64,000 nucleotides of DNA from Nageia nagi (GCA_050084985.1 JBITNC010000001.1:199950001-200014000); one strand, 5' to 3'; shown: positions 21,321 through 34,655, counted from the first letter of the stretch. Translations and numbers: made by a program. Notes: generated by a model from the letters alone, not told the origin.

Positions 21321-23722
21321 TGATGTTGAGGATGTGTTTGATGCTTGGTTAAATTTAGTACAAGTAATTTTTGTAAATATATTTGCAAAATTTGTTAAAA
21401 AGTTATTTGGAGATGTTTGGTGCATGTGTGGACATGTTTGGTACTTGGGAAAATTTGTTGCAGAATGTTCTTGTGAAATTTTAAAAGATGCAAAAGTTGT
21501 AAATGTTGCACATATGTGCCAATGGATTGTGTTGGATAGCCCAACATATCATTTGGATCCTTATTTATAATTTGGAAGTAAATTTGTAATGTTGATTTAG
21601 TGTCAAATAGATTTTGATACCATTTTGGACCTCTTGATAATTTTGCTAGGACAAGTCAATTTCACTTTGGTGAGTGTTTAGATAGGATGGATCAATGTGA
21701 AGTATATCAACATGTCTAAAAACATGCAAGCATGGTGTTTGAGGTATCATATCAATGTTCAAGATTATTTTAGGCATTCATAGTATTTGATTAGGCAATT
21801 GTGCACTCTTTGTAACAAGTTGAAAAAGTGACCTCAATTCCACTTTATAGGTGGACTATTAAGAAAATTGTTAAGAGTTATATTACAAAATTTTAACTCA
21901 AGGTAGTTGGTACTAATATGCATATATATTTCAAATTTTAATTCAAACAAACATTTGGTGAAAAAATGGTATGTATTTCAAAAAGATAATTTGTCACTTT
22001 TTTCAATTTTGGACAGTATTGTAGGACAACAGCAAAATGGTAAAATCCTTTATGTTTTGATGCACCTTCAAATGATCATAACTTTTGATCTGACTATTAG
22101 ATCATCTTGAAATTTTGAAGAGAGCAAGATATGTATTTTCATGATTCGATTGCAACCTCCATTTGGAGGGATACCCCCAAATGGAAATTTTTTTTATCAG
22201 CCTAAATCCATCATTAAGTACCCCAAAATTAGCTTTTAGTGTCAATTTTTAGGATTTTCCAATAAGTAAATTTTAATATCTTTTGTTATAGAATTTTTTT
22301 AAGAGAATAAATTGGGGAGCACCTTAGTTCATGTTAACTAGGCTTGTACATCGATTTTGGCTAGGATCTAAGGAAATTTCTATTTTTAGAAACTTTCTAT
22401 ATCTTTAGAAACTTTCTATTTTAGTAACATCATTTCCAATCAGTTGGTTATTTTTATGAATTAGAGTTTTCTTATTTCTATATTAGCTATTGTAACAGAC
22501 CTAAAAAGGTAGTGTAAATTAAGAAGAATAAAGAATTAATGTTGTGAATTTTATTCTTCCATTGATTTGCTTGTTATGTATATCAATTTTTTTGGAGATT
22601 TATTTTGATCTCTTGTAGGAATCTGCACCATGTTTGGTCACAAATTTTAAAATCTAATGATTTATTGATGATCAGCTCATCAAAATGAGCAACTTTTCTT
22701 TTTGAACCATCTAGCGTGAAGTGTTTGAGAAAATGTCTCTTTAAAATGTGAAGGTTCGACATATTTTATATTATTAAAAGATATGAATATATGTTATCGT
22801 ATGGCATGATTTATAGAAAAATCATCTTTATTAAAATTAAGTGGCACAACAAAATAACAATATTGTGGAGGTATACATGTAAATAGAAATGGTCGATAAT
22901 CTTATTGAGTTTATTAAAGAGAATATAGAGGTGTTTTATTTTTCTTTAAGAGAAGTGCAAGAGTCGGTTAATTTTTTAAAAAAGGATAAAAAATATTTAT
23001 AATAAGGAGTTACAAAAATAAGTGGTATTTTTTTCTCTCAAGCAAAGAGTGAAAAAGAGATCATGAAGGGTGTCTCACAATTTTGCCTATAACTTTTAAT
23101 TCGTTACTCCTTTTGAGCCTGTTCTTTTTCTAGATCATGCAAAATTTGAATATCCATAAGATCATCATGTATCCTATGGAATACATCATTAAGAGCTAAA
23201 AACATCATCTTATGGTATGAATTTACAATTTTATTAAGGGTTTTTATTAAGCTTATGGAAAACATTTTTGTTATGTATTCAAAGAATTAACTTTTAAGTT
23301 GTTGGAGTGTAGTGGGATTGAGATAGTTAGTATGAGAAGAGATTTAATTTGAGCAAGACCATCGAGGTTCTTTAAGAATTGGATTCTTTTTTTCTACATA
23401 TTTGAGGTCTTGTCAAGTGGGTGCTTAGTAATTGAGGTTGAAGCTTCATGCAGTTGGTTCAATAAAATATTTGGTTAGTTGGTGCCATCCTCTAGTGGGT
23501 GCTGTAGAAATTTTTGAAAGTCCATCTTATTTATTTTCAACTAGATTTGAGTGGGATCCCAAGTAGTCCATTGGTACAATGGTTTTTCCCACATCAAGTT
23601 TTCACTATAAATCTTGTGATATGTGATGCATGCTTTTGTGAGTGTGTTTGATTGCTGGATTTTTATAATTGGTTAAAGTTTTAATTCATACTAATTCATC
23701 CCCCCTCTCAGTGTCACACATA
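21321..23722. mobile_element. Unclassified 2.4-kb insertion in element A's gag
   Basis: A copy of GTTCAA sits on each side (21315-21320 and 23723-23728), and skipping the intervening DNA restores one gag reading frame, so this is a real insertion with a 5- or 6-bp target duplication. On the minus strand it begins TATGTGTGACACTGAGAG with a G run and GAATCAGTG, and ends CCTCAACATCA. No inverted repeats or pol domain were found. Inside, 22430-22640 resembles an LTR R/U5 region on the plus strand (GAAACTTTCTA repeats, AATAAAG, then a TTGTAGGAATCTGCACC stretch). A 36-codon plus-strand frame starting MADKLIEFLKENIE is visible in later copies. Bases 22199-23722 are the part included in the tandem array. 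Confidence 0.65.
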
Positions 23723-24640
23723 GTTCAACATTATAAAGTTTCTAGTAAATAATTAAGAAGCCCTAGGTATCTCTTTTAAGGAAGATGCAAATAAAGAAGG
23801 ATGTTGGATCTCCTTAGGAAATGTAATATATGGAGTAAAAGGAGATGTGATCTAACTTGGGAGCTTTTTGATCATGATGAGGGAAGATTCAATTATTGTA
23901 GCTACTTTATATAATGATGGGAATGTTGTTTCTCTAGGTATTTCTATTTGAAATGCCATATCATGTGTAAAAGAACTTATAAAATACATATATGTAATGC
24001 ATGCTAGGGGTTTTAATTGGGTTGAGATTCGACTCCATGTTTTACCAAAATAGATATTGAAGTATGTGATGGATTCCTATAGATACCTCTACATGGTAGT
24101 AAAGTTTATGAATAGGGAATAATAATCTTTAGTTTCATCAAATTCTTTGATGAAGGTCTCAATGAGATATCTCTATGTAGTAATAGATTTATCTGGTAGA
24201 CATTGATACTAGTCTAATATCTTTTCTTTGAAAGACTATGCTAGGAGATTCATCATTACATTCTCTTTGGTGATGTTATATCTATTTCTTGTAGTAATTA
24301 TGTTAAGATAATGCTCATAAATTATCTTCCTATTACCATCATAATTCAAAGGGACTTTAAAGCATTTGATGGAATAGCCATTGAATTTATCAAGTTTAAG
24401 GGACTAACAATATTCTATTCTAGATATATGTGTTTCTTCTTAAGAATTCATTATTAATATCATATTGAATGGTGATAGAAAAGTTAAACCAAGAGGTTTT
24501 ACTAGAATGAGGATATAAATCAAATACTTATTCCTTCTAATAGTGTTCTTCCCTTTCAGGTCAAGTTCATAGAATTCAATAAGATTATTTCTTGCCTTAG
24601 CTTGAGTTCTTGTAAATATTAACTCAATTTGTGCTTAACA
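23723..24640 (-). pseudogene. gag N-terminal half, array copy 1
   Basis: Retrotransposon gag read right to left: an N-terminal FTRTQAKARKNLLEFYELDL-like segment, then NYDGNRKIIYEHYLNI, MMNLLA, SFKEKILDWYQCLP-like and DKSITT, FIKEFDETKDYYSLF, and FISSFTHDMAFQIE with FPSLYKVATIIESSL. The order fits the capsid core of plant gypsy gag. The end is cut at 23723 by the 2.4-kb insertion. Stops and at least one frameshift make it non-coding. In this copy the terminal blocks are the best preserved, although split by single stops. Confidence 0.7.
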
Positions 24641-24809
24641 AGGATTATATTTTGGTAATGAGTTCATTCCCAAATCTTGTTATATTTGGGAATCAATCTC
24701 AAGCATATGAATAACATTGATTTACAAAGTTGCTAATAAGACCCTTAGGGATCTTATACTTTTTGAAAATGGTCAAGCTTTTTTCCTACTAGGCATGCCA
24801 AAAAACAAT

Positions 24810-25525
24810 TGTTGATTGAGATAGTGTAATGTGAAATATCATGTGAATTACAACCAATTAAGTATTTTCAATGCCTAGTTTAAAGGTTGATGTCTTATCT
24901 ATTGGACCTGACTATCCTCACAAGTAGATCTTCTACATTACTTTTAAGAAGGTAGGGTGCTAGAAAGAAATAAAAGATAAGAGTGTAGGAAAGTAAATAA
25001 TATAAAGTTTCTTAACCAATGTGTGCTTCCTAAAAGGAATGGTTGGAAGGATAATCAAACCAAAAACCATAAATCAATATCACTTATATTAGCAATACTA
25101 GCTAGATATGACATAAACAACCACTAATTCAACATTACACCATGAAATCACAAAGCATACACTAAAGCATACAAAATTATTTAAGCTCATACTTGATTAA
25201 ATAATTAAGAAAAGGGTAAACATGTCATACTTGTATTCATAAGATAACTTTAGGAACATTGTAGAGGGAAAACACTTAAATTTCTAATCCTTATCACATC
25301 AAAAATGCCTCTAGTTATGGGCCAAAACTTTGAAACATATCTCAAAGTATTCACTATTACTGAATTACAACAAACAATCATCGGTCAATTACATTCAAAA
25401 GCAACTACAACTAATCCTTAGAGGGTTTTTTGGAGCATTGTATTATTACCCTCATGCACCTTACATGGTATAGTTATATTGGGAATCATATGTAAGTGTT
25501 TAGTCCCTCAAACTAAGCTCTTATT
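24810..25525 (-). repeat. Partial element A LTR, array copy 1
   Basis: About 716 bp of R/U5 and proximal U3. On the plus strand it starts TGTTGATTGAG, next to the candidate primer site, and ends at the unit junction after AAGCTCTTATT. The TATA box is lost through the same two substitutions as in copy 2. Confidence 0.75.
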
Positions 25526-27050
25526 TAGTGCCCCAAAATTAGCCTAAATCCATCATTTAGTGCCCCAAAATTAGCTTCTAGTGTTAGTTTTCAGGATTTT
25601 CCAATAAGTAGACTTCAATATCTTTTGTTATAGACTTTGTTTAGGAGAATAAATTAGGGAGCACCTTATTTCATGTTAACTGGGCTTGTATGCTGAGTTT
25701 GTTTAAGATCCAAGAAACTTACTATTTTTAGAAACTTTCTATTTTTAGTAACATCCTAGTTTCTAGTCGGTTGGTTATTTTTTTGAATTAGATTTTTCTT
25801 CTTTCTATATCTGCTATTGTAATAAGATTAAAAAGGCAGTTTAGATTGAAAAGAATAAAGAATTCAAGTTATGAATTTTATTCTTTCATTGATTTTCTTG
25901 TTATGTAAATCAATTTTTTTAGAGATTTGTTTTGGTATCTTGTAGGAATTTGCACCATGTTTACTCATAAATTTTGAAATAAAATGATTTATTAATGATC
26001 AAATCATCAAAATGATCAACTTTTCTTTTAAAACCATCTCGATCTGAGCTCTTGAGGTATGAATTCATGCAAGGTGTCCATACTTTGGCTATGAAGTGTT
26101 TGAAAAAAAGTCTTTTTAAAATGTGATGGTTTGGCATATTTTATATTATTCAAAGATATGAACATATGCTATCATATGGTATGGTTTATAGAAAATTTAT
26201 CTTTATTAAAATTAAGTGGCACAACAAAATAATGACATTTTTAAGGTATACATGTAAATAGAAATGGCCAAAAAACTTATTGAGTTTCTTAAAGAGAATA
26301 TAGAGGTGTTTTATTTTTCTTTAAGAGAAGCACAAGAGTCTATTACTTTTTCAAAAAAGGAGAAAAGATATTTATAAAGAGTTACAAAAATAAGTGGTTA
26401 TTTTTTCTCTCAAGCAAAGAGTTAAAAAGAGATAATAAAGGGTGTATCATGATTTTGGCTATAACTTTTGATTTGTGACTCTATTTGAGCCTGTTCTTTT
26501 TTTAGAGCATGTAGAATTCACATATATATAAGATCGTTATGTATACTATGAAAGATATCATTGATAGCTAAAAATATTATCTTATGATATGAATTTGTAA
26601 TTTTATTAGGGGTTTTTGTTAAGCTTGTGGAAAACATTTTTGTTGTGTGTTCAGAGAATCAAATTTCAGGTTGTTGGAGTGTAGTGGGATTGAGATAGTT
26701 AGTGTGAGAAGAGATTAAATTTCAATAAGACCATTTGGGGTCTTTAGGAATTGGAATCATTTTTGCAACAACTTGAGGTGTTATCAAGTGGGTGCTTAGC
26801 AATCGAGGTCAAAGCTCTATGTAGTAGGTGTAGAGAAATATTTTGTTGATTGGTGCCATCCTCAACTAGATTTGGGTGGGATCCCAAGAATTCCATTGGT
26901 ATAGTGGTTTTTCCCACATCAAGTTTCCACTATAAATCTTATGTTATGTGATACATGCTTTTGTGAGTGTGTTTGATTGTTGGATTTTTGTAGTTGGTTA
27001 AAGTTTTAATTCACACTTATTCAAACCCCCCCTCTCAATGTCACACATAA

Positions 27051-27960
27051 TTCAACATTATAGAGTTTCTAGTAAATAATTGAGAAGCCCTAGGTATCTC
27101 ATCAAAGGAAGGTGTAGATATAGAAGGGTGTTGGGTCTCCTTAGGAAATGTAATATATGGAGTAAAAGGAGATGTGATATAACTTGGAAGCTTTTTGATC
27201 ATGATGAGTGAAGATTCAATTATTGTAGATACTCTATATAATGATGGGAATGTTTTTTCTCTATATATTTCTATTTTAAATGCCATATCATGTGTAAAAG
27301 CCCTTATAAAATACATATATGTAATGAATGCTAGGGGTTTTACTTGGGTTGAGATTTGACTCCATGTCTTACCAAAATAGATATTGAAGTATGTGATAGA
27401 CTCCTATAGATACCTCTAGATAGTATTAAAGTATATGAATTGGGAATAACAATATTTAGTTTCATCAAATTCTTGGATGAAGGCCTCAATGAGATATCTC
27501 CATGTAGTAATAGATTTATCTTTTGGACATCGATACTAGTCTAATATATTTTCTTTGAAAGATTATTCTAGGAGCCTCACCATTACGTTCTCTTTGGTGA
27601 TGTTATATTTATTTCTTGTAGTAATCATTTCAAGACAATGCTCATAAGTCATCTTCCTAATACCATTATAATTCAGATGGAATTTAGAGCATTTGATGGA
27701 ATAACCATTGAATTTATCAAGGGACTAATAATATTCTATTCTAGATAGAGATGAGTTGCTTCTTGAGAATCCATTATTGATATCACATTGAACATTGATA
27801 AAAAATTTCAAGCAAGAGGTTTTACTAGAATGGGGATATCAATCAAATACTTAGTCCTTATAATAGTCTTCTTCCCTTTCAAGTCAAGTTCATAGAATTC
27901 AAGAAGATTCTTTCTTACCTTAGCTTGAGTTCTTGTAAATATGAACTCAATTTGTGCTTA
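27051..27960 (-). pseudogene. gag N-terminal half, array copy 2
   Basis: The best preserved copy at its cut end. A 91-codon open stretch (27041-27316) carries YFIRAFTHDMAFKIEIYREK, FPSLYRVSTIIESSLIM and IPRASQLFTRN, then runs into the insertion boundary. The upstream part (toward 27960) has the FTRTQAKVRKNLLEFYELDL block but is frameshifted in the middle. It is on the minus strand, followed by its leader and LTR piece on the right. Confidence 0.75.
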
Positions 27961-28130
27961 AGTAGCATTATATTTTGATAATGAGTTTCTTTCCCAAAGC
28001 TTATTTTTGGGTATGAATCTTGATCATACGAATAACCTTGATTTGCAATGTTGCTAATAAGACCCTTATGTATCTTACACTTTTTGATAATGGTCAAGCA
28101 TTTTTCCTACCAGGCATACCAAAAAAATAA

Positions 28131-28846
28131 TTATTTATTGAAATTATGTAATGTGAAAGATCATGTGAATTACAACCGATCAAGTTTTTTCAACATCTAG
28201 TCTAAAGGTTGATGCCCTATCTATTAGGTCTAACTATCCTCAAGGGTAGATCTTCTACATTACTTTTAAGAAGGTAGGGTGCTAGAAAGAAATAATAGAT
28301 AAGAGTGCATGAAAGTGAATAATATAAAGTTCCTTAACCAATGTGTGCTTCCTAAAAGGAATGGTTGGAAGGATAACCAAACTAACAACCATAAATCACT
28401 ATCGCATATATTAGCAATACTAGCTAGATATGACATAAATAACCACTAATTCAACATTACACCATGAAGTCATGAAGCATACACTAAAGCATACAAAATT
28501 ATTTAAGCTCATACTTTATTAAATAATTGATAAAAGGGTAAACATGTCATACTTGTATTCATAAAATAACTTTAGCAACATTATAGAGGGAAAACACTTA
28601 AATGTTTGACCCTTATCACATCAAAAATGCCTCTAGTTATGGGTCAAAACTTTGTAACATATCTAAAAGTATTCACTATTACTTAACTACAACTAACAAC
28701 CATCAATCAATTACATTCAAAAGAAACTAAAACTAATCTTTAGAGGCTTTTCTAAAGCATTGCATTATTCCCCTCATGCCCCTTTCATGGTATAGTTATA
28801 TTGGGAATCATATGTGAGTGTTTAGTCCTTCAAATTGAGATCTCAT
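28131..28846 (-). repeat. Partial element A LTR, array copy 2
   Basis: Same extent as copy 1. The terminus is altered (TTATTTATTG instead of TGTTGATTG) and the candidate primer site reads GGCATACC. TATA box lost. Confidence 0.75.
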
Positions 28847-30392
28847 TTAGTGCTCCAAAATTAGCTTTTAGTGTCAATATTCATGAATTTCTAATAATTA
28901 TACTTTAATATATTTTGTTATAGAATTTTTTTAAAATAATAAATTGGGGAGCACCTTATTCCATGTTAACTGGGCTTATACACCGAGTTTAACTAGGACC
29001 TGAGGAAATTTCTATTTTTAGAAACTTTCTATTTTTAGGAACATCTTGGTTTCCAATTAGTTGATTATTTTTTTGAATTAGAATTTTCTTCTTTCTATCT
29101 TAGCTTTTGTAATATACCTAAAAAGGTAATGTAGATTCAAAAGAATAAAGAATTCCTATTGTGAATTTTATTCTTCCATTGATTTGCTTGTTGTGTAAAT
29201 TGATTTTTTTGGAGATTTATTTTGATCTCTTGTAGGAATCTGCATCATTTTTGGTCATAAGTTTCAAAATTTGATGATTGATTGATGATCAACTCATCAA
29301 AATGATCAACTTTTCTTTTTGAACCATCTAAATTTGAGCTCTTGAGGTATGAATTTATGCACAGTGTCCATACTTTGGCCATGAAATGTTTGACAAAATG
29401 TGTCTTTAAAATATGATGGTTTGACATATTTTATATTATTGAAAGATATGAATATATGCTATAATATGACACAATTTATAGGAAAATCATCTTTATTAAA
29501 ATTAAGTGGCATAATAAAATAATGATATTTTGGAGGTGTACATGTAAATAAAAATGGCCAATAAACTTATTGAGTTTCTTAAAGAGAATATAGAGGTGTT
29601 TTATTTTTTCTTTAAGAGAAGCACAAGATTTGGTTACATTTTTAAAAAAAGAGAAAATATATTTATAATAAGGAGTTACAAAAAGAAGTTTTTTTTTCTC
29701 TTAAGGAAAGAGTGAAAAAGAGATAATGAAGGGTGTCTCATGATTTTGGTTATAAATTTTGATTCATGAATTTGTTTAAGTCCATTATTTTTCTAGAGAA
29801 TGCAAAATTTGAATATATATATAAGATCATCATATATCCTATAGAATACATCATTTAGAGCTAAAAACATCATCTTGTGGTACAAATTTGCAATTTTATT
29901 GAATGTTTTTATTAAGCTTATGGAAAATATTTTTGTTTTATGTGCAGAGAATCAACTTTCAGGTTATTAGATTGTATTGGGATTGAGATAGTTAGTGTAA
30001 GAAGAGATTGAAGTTGAGGAAGACCATTTAGGGTCTATAAAAATTGGATTCTTTTTTGCTACATCTTTAAGGTCTTATCAAGTGGGTGCTTAGCAATTAG
30101 GGTTAAACTTCCATGTAGTGGGTGCAGCAAAATATTTGGGTGGTTGGTGCCATCCTCATAGTGGGTGCTATAGAAATTTGTAAAAATCCATCAATTTTAT
30201 TTTTAAATATATTTGGGTAGGATCCCAACTATTCCATTAGTATAGTGGTTTTTCCCACTTTGAGTTTTTACTATAAATCTCTTATTATGTGATGCATGCT
30301 TTTGTGAGTGTGTTTGATTGTTGGATTTTTATAGTTGGTTAAAGTTTTAATTCACATTTATTTACCCCACCCACTCTCAGTGTCATACATAG

Positions 30393-31300
30393 TTAAACAT
30401 TATAGAGTTTCTTTAAAATAAATGAGAATCCCTAGGTATCTCTTCCAAGGAAGGTGCAGATAAATCAAGATGATGGATCTCCTTAGGAAATGTAATACAT
30501 GGAGTAAAAGGAGATGTGATTTGACTTGGGAGCTTTTCAATCATGAAGAGTGAAGCTTTAATTATTATAGCTACTCTATATAATGATGGGAATGTTGTTT
30601 CTCTATATATTTCTATTTTCAACATCATATCATGTGTAAAAGCCCTTATAAAATACATATATGTAATGAATTCTAGGGGTGGGTTGAGATTCAACTCCAT
30701 GTCTTACCTAAATGGATATTGAAGTATGTGATGTATTCCTATAGATACATCTAAATGGTAGTAAAGTGTATAAATAGGGAATAATAATATTTAGTTTCAT
30801 TAAATTCCTTGATGAAGGGCTTAATGAGATATCTCCATGTAGTAATAGATTTATCTAGTAGACATCGATACTAATCTAATATCTTTTCTTTGAAAGACTA
30901 TGCTAGGAGCCTCACCATTACATTCTCTTTGGTGATATTATATTTATTTCTTGTATAATTATGTCAAGAAAATTATCATAAGTCTTCTTTATAGTACCAT
31001 CATAATCTAGAGGGACTTTAGAGTATTTGATGGAATATCCATTGAATTTATCAAGTTCAAGGGACTAACAATATTCTATTGTAGATAGATATGAGTTTCT
31101 CTTGAGAACCCATTATTGATATTGCATTGAACATCGATAGCAAAGTTTGAGTAGGAGGTTTTACTAGAATGGGGATATCAATCAAATACTTAGTTCCTCT
31201 AATATTTTTCTTCCCTTTTAGGTCAATTTCATAGAATTCAAGAAGATTCTTTTTTGCCTTAGCTTGAGTTCTTGTAAATATGAACTCAACTTGTTCTTAA
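30393..31300 (-). pseudogene. gag N-terminal half, array copy 3
   Basis: A 95-codon open stretch (30413-30700) keeps YMYFIRAFTHDM, IEIYRETTFPSLYRVAIII, ITSPFTPCITFPKE and LEEIPRDSHLF. A short deletion precedes it, removing the LKPLA-type residues seen in other copies. The remainder is frameshifted. Same strand and context as the other copies. Confidence 0.7.
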
Positions 31301-31472
31301 GGAGGATTATATTTTAGTAATGAATTCTTTCCCAAATCTTGTTATATTTGGTAATGAATCTCAATCATATGACTAACCTTGATTTGCAAAGTTGCTAATA
31401 AGACCCTTAGCGATCTTCTACTTTTTGAAAATGGTCAAGCTTTTATCCTACCATGCATACCAAAAAAATAAT

Positions 31473-32188
31473 TACTGATCGAGATTGTGTAATGTGAAGG
31501 ATCATGTGAATTACAATTGATCAAGTATTTTCAATGTCTATTTTAAAGGTTTATGCCTTATCTATTAGACCGGACTATCCTCAATGGTAGATATATTGTA
31601 TTAGTTTTAAGAAGTTAGGGTGCTAGAAAGAAATAAAAGATAAGAGTGTAGGAAAGTGAATAATATAAAGTTCCTTAACCAATGTATTCTTCCTAAAAGG
31701 AATGGTTGGAAGGATAATCAAACTAACAACCATAAATCAATATGGCCTATATTAGCAATACTAGCCAAATATGGCATAAACAACCACTAATTCAACATTA
31801 TACCATGAAGTCATGAAGCATACACTAAAGCATACAAAATTATTTAAGCTCATACTTGACCAAATAATTGAGAAAAGGGTAAACATGTCATACTTGTATT
31901 CACAAAATAACTTTAGTAACATTTAAGAGGGAAAACACTTAAATGTCTAACCCTTATCACATCAAAAATACCTCTATTTATAGGCCAAAACTTTGTAACA
32001 TATCTAAAATTATTCACTATTACTAAACTACAACTAACAAATATTGGTCACTTACATTCAAAAGCAACTACAACTAATCCTTAGAGGGTTTTTTGGAGCA
32101 CTGTATTATTCCCCTCATGCCCCCTGCAAGGTATAGTTATATTGGGGATCATATGTGAGTGTTTAGTCCCTCAAATTGAGCTTTCATT
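31473..32188 (-). repeat. Partial element A LTR, array copy 3, with TATA box
   Basis: The minus-strand TATAAATAG core is intact at 31973-31982 (plus strand CTATTTATAGG). Extent as in the other copies, ending at the junction after GAGCTTTCATT. Confidence 0.75.
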
Positions 32189-33740
32189 TAGTGTCCCAAA
32201 ATTAGCCTAAATCCATCATTTAGTGCCCCAAAATTAGCTTTTAGTGTCAGTTTTCAAGATTTTCCAATAAGTAGACTTTAATATCTTTTGTTGTAGAATT
32301 TATTTAGGAGAATAAATTGGAGAGCACCTTAGTCCATGTTAACTAGGTTTATACACCAAGTTTGGCTAGGATCCGAGGAACTTTCTATTTTTACTAACTT
32401 TCTAGTTTCTAGTTAGTTGGTTACTTTTTCTAATTAGAATTTTCTTCTTTCTATATTAGCTATTGTAACAAACTTGAAAAGGTAGTGTATCTTCAGAAGA
32501 AAAAAGAATTACTATTATGAATTTTATTCTTCTAATTATTTGCATGTTGTGTAAATCATTTTTTTTAGATTTATTTTAATTTTTTGTAAGAATTTGCACC
32601 ATATTTGGTCATAAATTTTAAAATTTGATGATTGGTTGATGATTAGCTCATCAAAATGAGCAACTTTTCTTTTTGAACCATCTCGATCTGAACTCTTGAT
32701 GTATGATTTTGTGCAAGGTGTCCATACTTTGGCTGTGAAGTGTTTCACAAAATGTATCTTTAAAATGTGATGGTATGGTGTCTTTTATATCATTAAAGAT
32801 ATGAATATATGCTATCATATGGAATGGTTTATATAAAAATGATCTTTATTAAAATTAAGTGGCACAACAAAATAATTACATTTTGGAGGTATACATGTAA
32901 ATAGAAATGGCTGACAAACTTATTGAGTTTCTTAAAGAGAATATAGAGGTGTTTTATTTTATTTAAGGTAAGTGCAAGAGTTAGTTACTTTTTTTTTTAA
33001 AAAAAAGGAGAAAAAATCTTTATAAGAATAAGGAGTTACAAAAAGAAGTGTTTTTTTTCTCTCAAGAAAAGACTAAAAAAGAGATAATTAAGAGTGTCTC
33101 ATGATTTTGGCTATAACTTTTGATTCGTGTCTCCATTTGAGCTCATTTATTTTTTAGAACATGTAGAATTTAAATATCTATAATATAATCATGTATCTTA
33201 TGGAAGACATCATTAAGAGATAAAAAAACCATCTTTTGGTATGAATTATTAATTTTATTAAGGGGAGCTTATGGAAAAAAAATTTGTTGTGTGTGTAGAG
33301 AATCAACTTTCAGGTTGTTGGAGTGTAGTGGGATTGAGATAATTAGTGTGAGGAAATATTTAATTTGAGAAGGACTATTTAGGATCTTTAAAAATTGAAT
33401 TCATTTTTGCTACATCTTTGGGTTCTTATCAACTAGGTGCTTACCAATAGAGGTTAGAGCTTCATGCAGTGGGTGCAGCAAAATATTTGGTTGGTTGGTA
33501 CCATCCTCGTAGTGGGTGCTATAGAAATTTTTAAAAATCCATCCATTTTATTTTCAACTAGATTTGGGTGGGATCCCAAGCAATCCATTGGTACAATGGT
33601 TTTTCCCACATCAGGTTTCTAGTATTAATATTATGTTATGTGATGCATGCTTTTGTGAGTGTGTTTGATTGTAGGATTTTTATAGTTGGTTAAAGTTTTA
33701 ATTCACATTGATTCACCCCCCATCTTAGTGTCACACATAA

Positions 33741-34655
33741 TTCAACATTATAGAGTTTCTAGTAAATAACTAAGAAGCCCTAGGTATCTCTTCCAAGAAA
33801 AGTATAGATAAAGCAGGATGTTGGGTCTCCTTAGGAAATGTAATATATGGAGTAAAAGGAGATGTGATCTAACTTAGAAGCTTTTTGATCATGATGAGTG
33901 AAGATTCAATTATTGCAGATACTCTATATAATGATGAGAATATTTTTTCTCTATTTATTTCTATTTTCAATGCCATATCATGTGTAAAATCCCTTATAAA
34001 ATACATATATGTAATGAATGCTAGGGGTTTTACTTGGGTTGAGATTTGACTCCATGTCTTACCAAAATAGATATTGAAGTATGTGATGGAATCCTGTAGA
34101 TACCTCTAGATGGTAGTAAAATGTATGAATAAAGAATAACAATCTTTAGTTTCATAAAATTATTTGATGAAGGGTTCCATGTGATATCTCCATGTAGTAA
34201 TAGATTTATCAGTAGATATCAATACTAGTCTAATATCTTTTCTTTGAAAGACTATGCTAGGAACCTCACCATTATGTTCTCTTTGGTGATGTCATATTTA
34301 TTTATTGTAGTAATTATCTCAATACAATGCTCATAATTCATCTTCTAGATACTATCATAATCCAAAGGGACTTTAGAACATTTAATGGAATAGCCATTGA
34401 ATTTATCAAGTTCAAGGGACTAACAATATTCTTTTCTCAATAGATATGAGTTTCTTCTTGAGAATCCATTATTGATATTGCATTAAATGTTGATAGAAAA
34501 GTTTGAGCAAGAGGCTTTACTAGAATGGGGATATCAATCAAATACTTAGTCCTTCTAATAGTGTTCTTCCATTTTAGGTCAAGTTCATAGAATTCAAGAA
34601 GATTATTTCTTGCCTTAGCTTGAGTTCTTATACATATGAAGTCAATTTGTGATTA
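33741..34655 (-). pseudogene. gag N-terminal half, array copy 4
   Basis: Same domain as the other copies, more damaged: stops interrupt the FIRAFTHDM region and there are small deletions near 34190-34210. It shares CCATGTGATATCTCC with copy 5 and GATACTCTATATAATGATG with copy 2. Not coding. Confidence 0.65.

Larger units (their letters stand above)
22199..25540. repeat. Array unit 1
   Basis: The leftmost unit. The sequence to its left is the uninterrupted remainder of the 2.4-kb insertion, marking the ancestral edge. It has a deletion near 22710 removing about 80 bp present in the other units (the GATCTGAGCTCTTGAGG region). Its leader/LTR half shares CTCACAAGTAGATC and ACCAAAAACC with unit 4. 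Its LTR TATA box is mutated (CTAGTTATGG at 25311). Confidence 0.85.
25541..28846. repeat. Array unit 2
   Basis: The leader/LTR half shares several private variants with unit 5: GGATAACCAAACTAAC, ATTGATAAAAGGGTAA, AATGTTTGACCCTTATCA and AAAACTAATCTT. The TATA box, however, has the unit 1 form (CTAGTTATGG at 28633). The insertion half groups with units 1 and 3 (AACATC before the TTTTTGAATTAG block). Confidence 0.85.
28847..32203. repeat. Array unit 3
   Basis: The junction is shortened: only one copy of the TTTAGTGC(C/T)CCAAAATTAGC motif is present and the AGCCTAAATCC marker is gone, a 30-odd-bp deletion between the two copies of the motif. The leader shares GATAT(A/T)TTGTATTA with unit 6. The TATA box is intact. 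Confidence 0.85.

Noticed and set aside
21313-21570. 85-codon plus-strand frame with several Cys residues
   Set aside because: It starts in the target-site flank of the 2.4-kb insertion and crosses its boundary, so it is an accident of the insertion.
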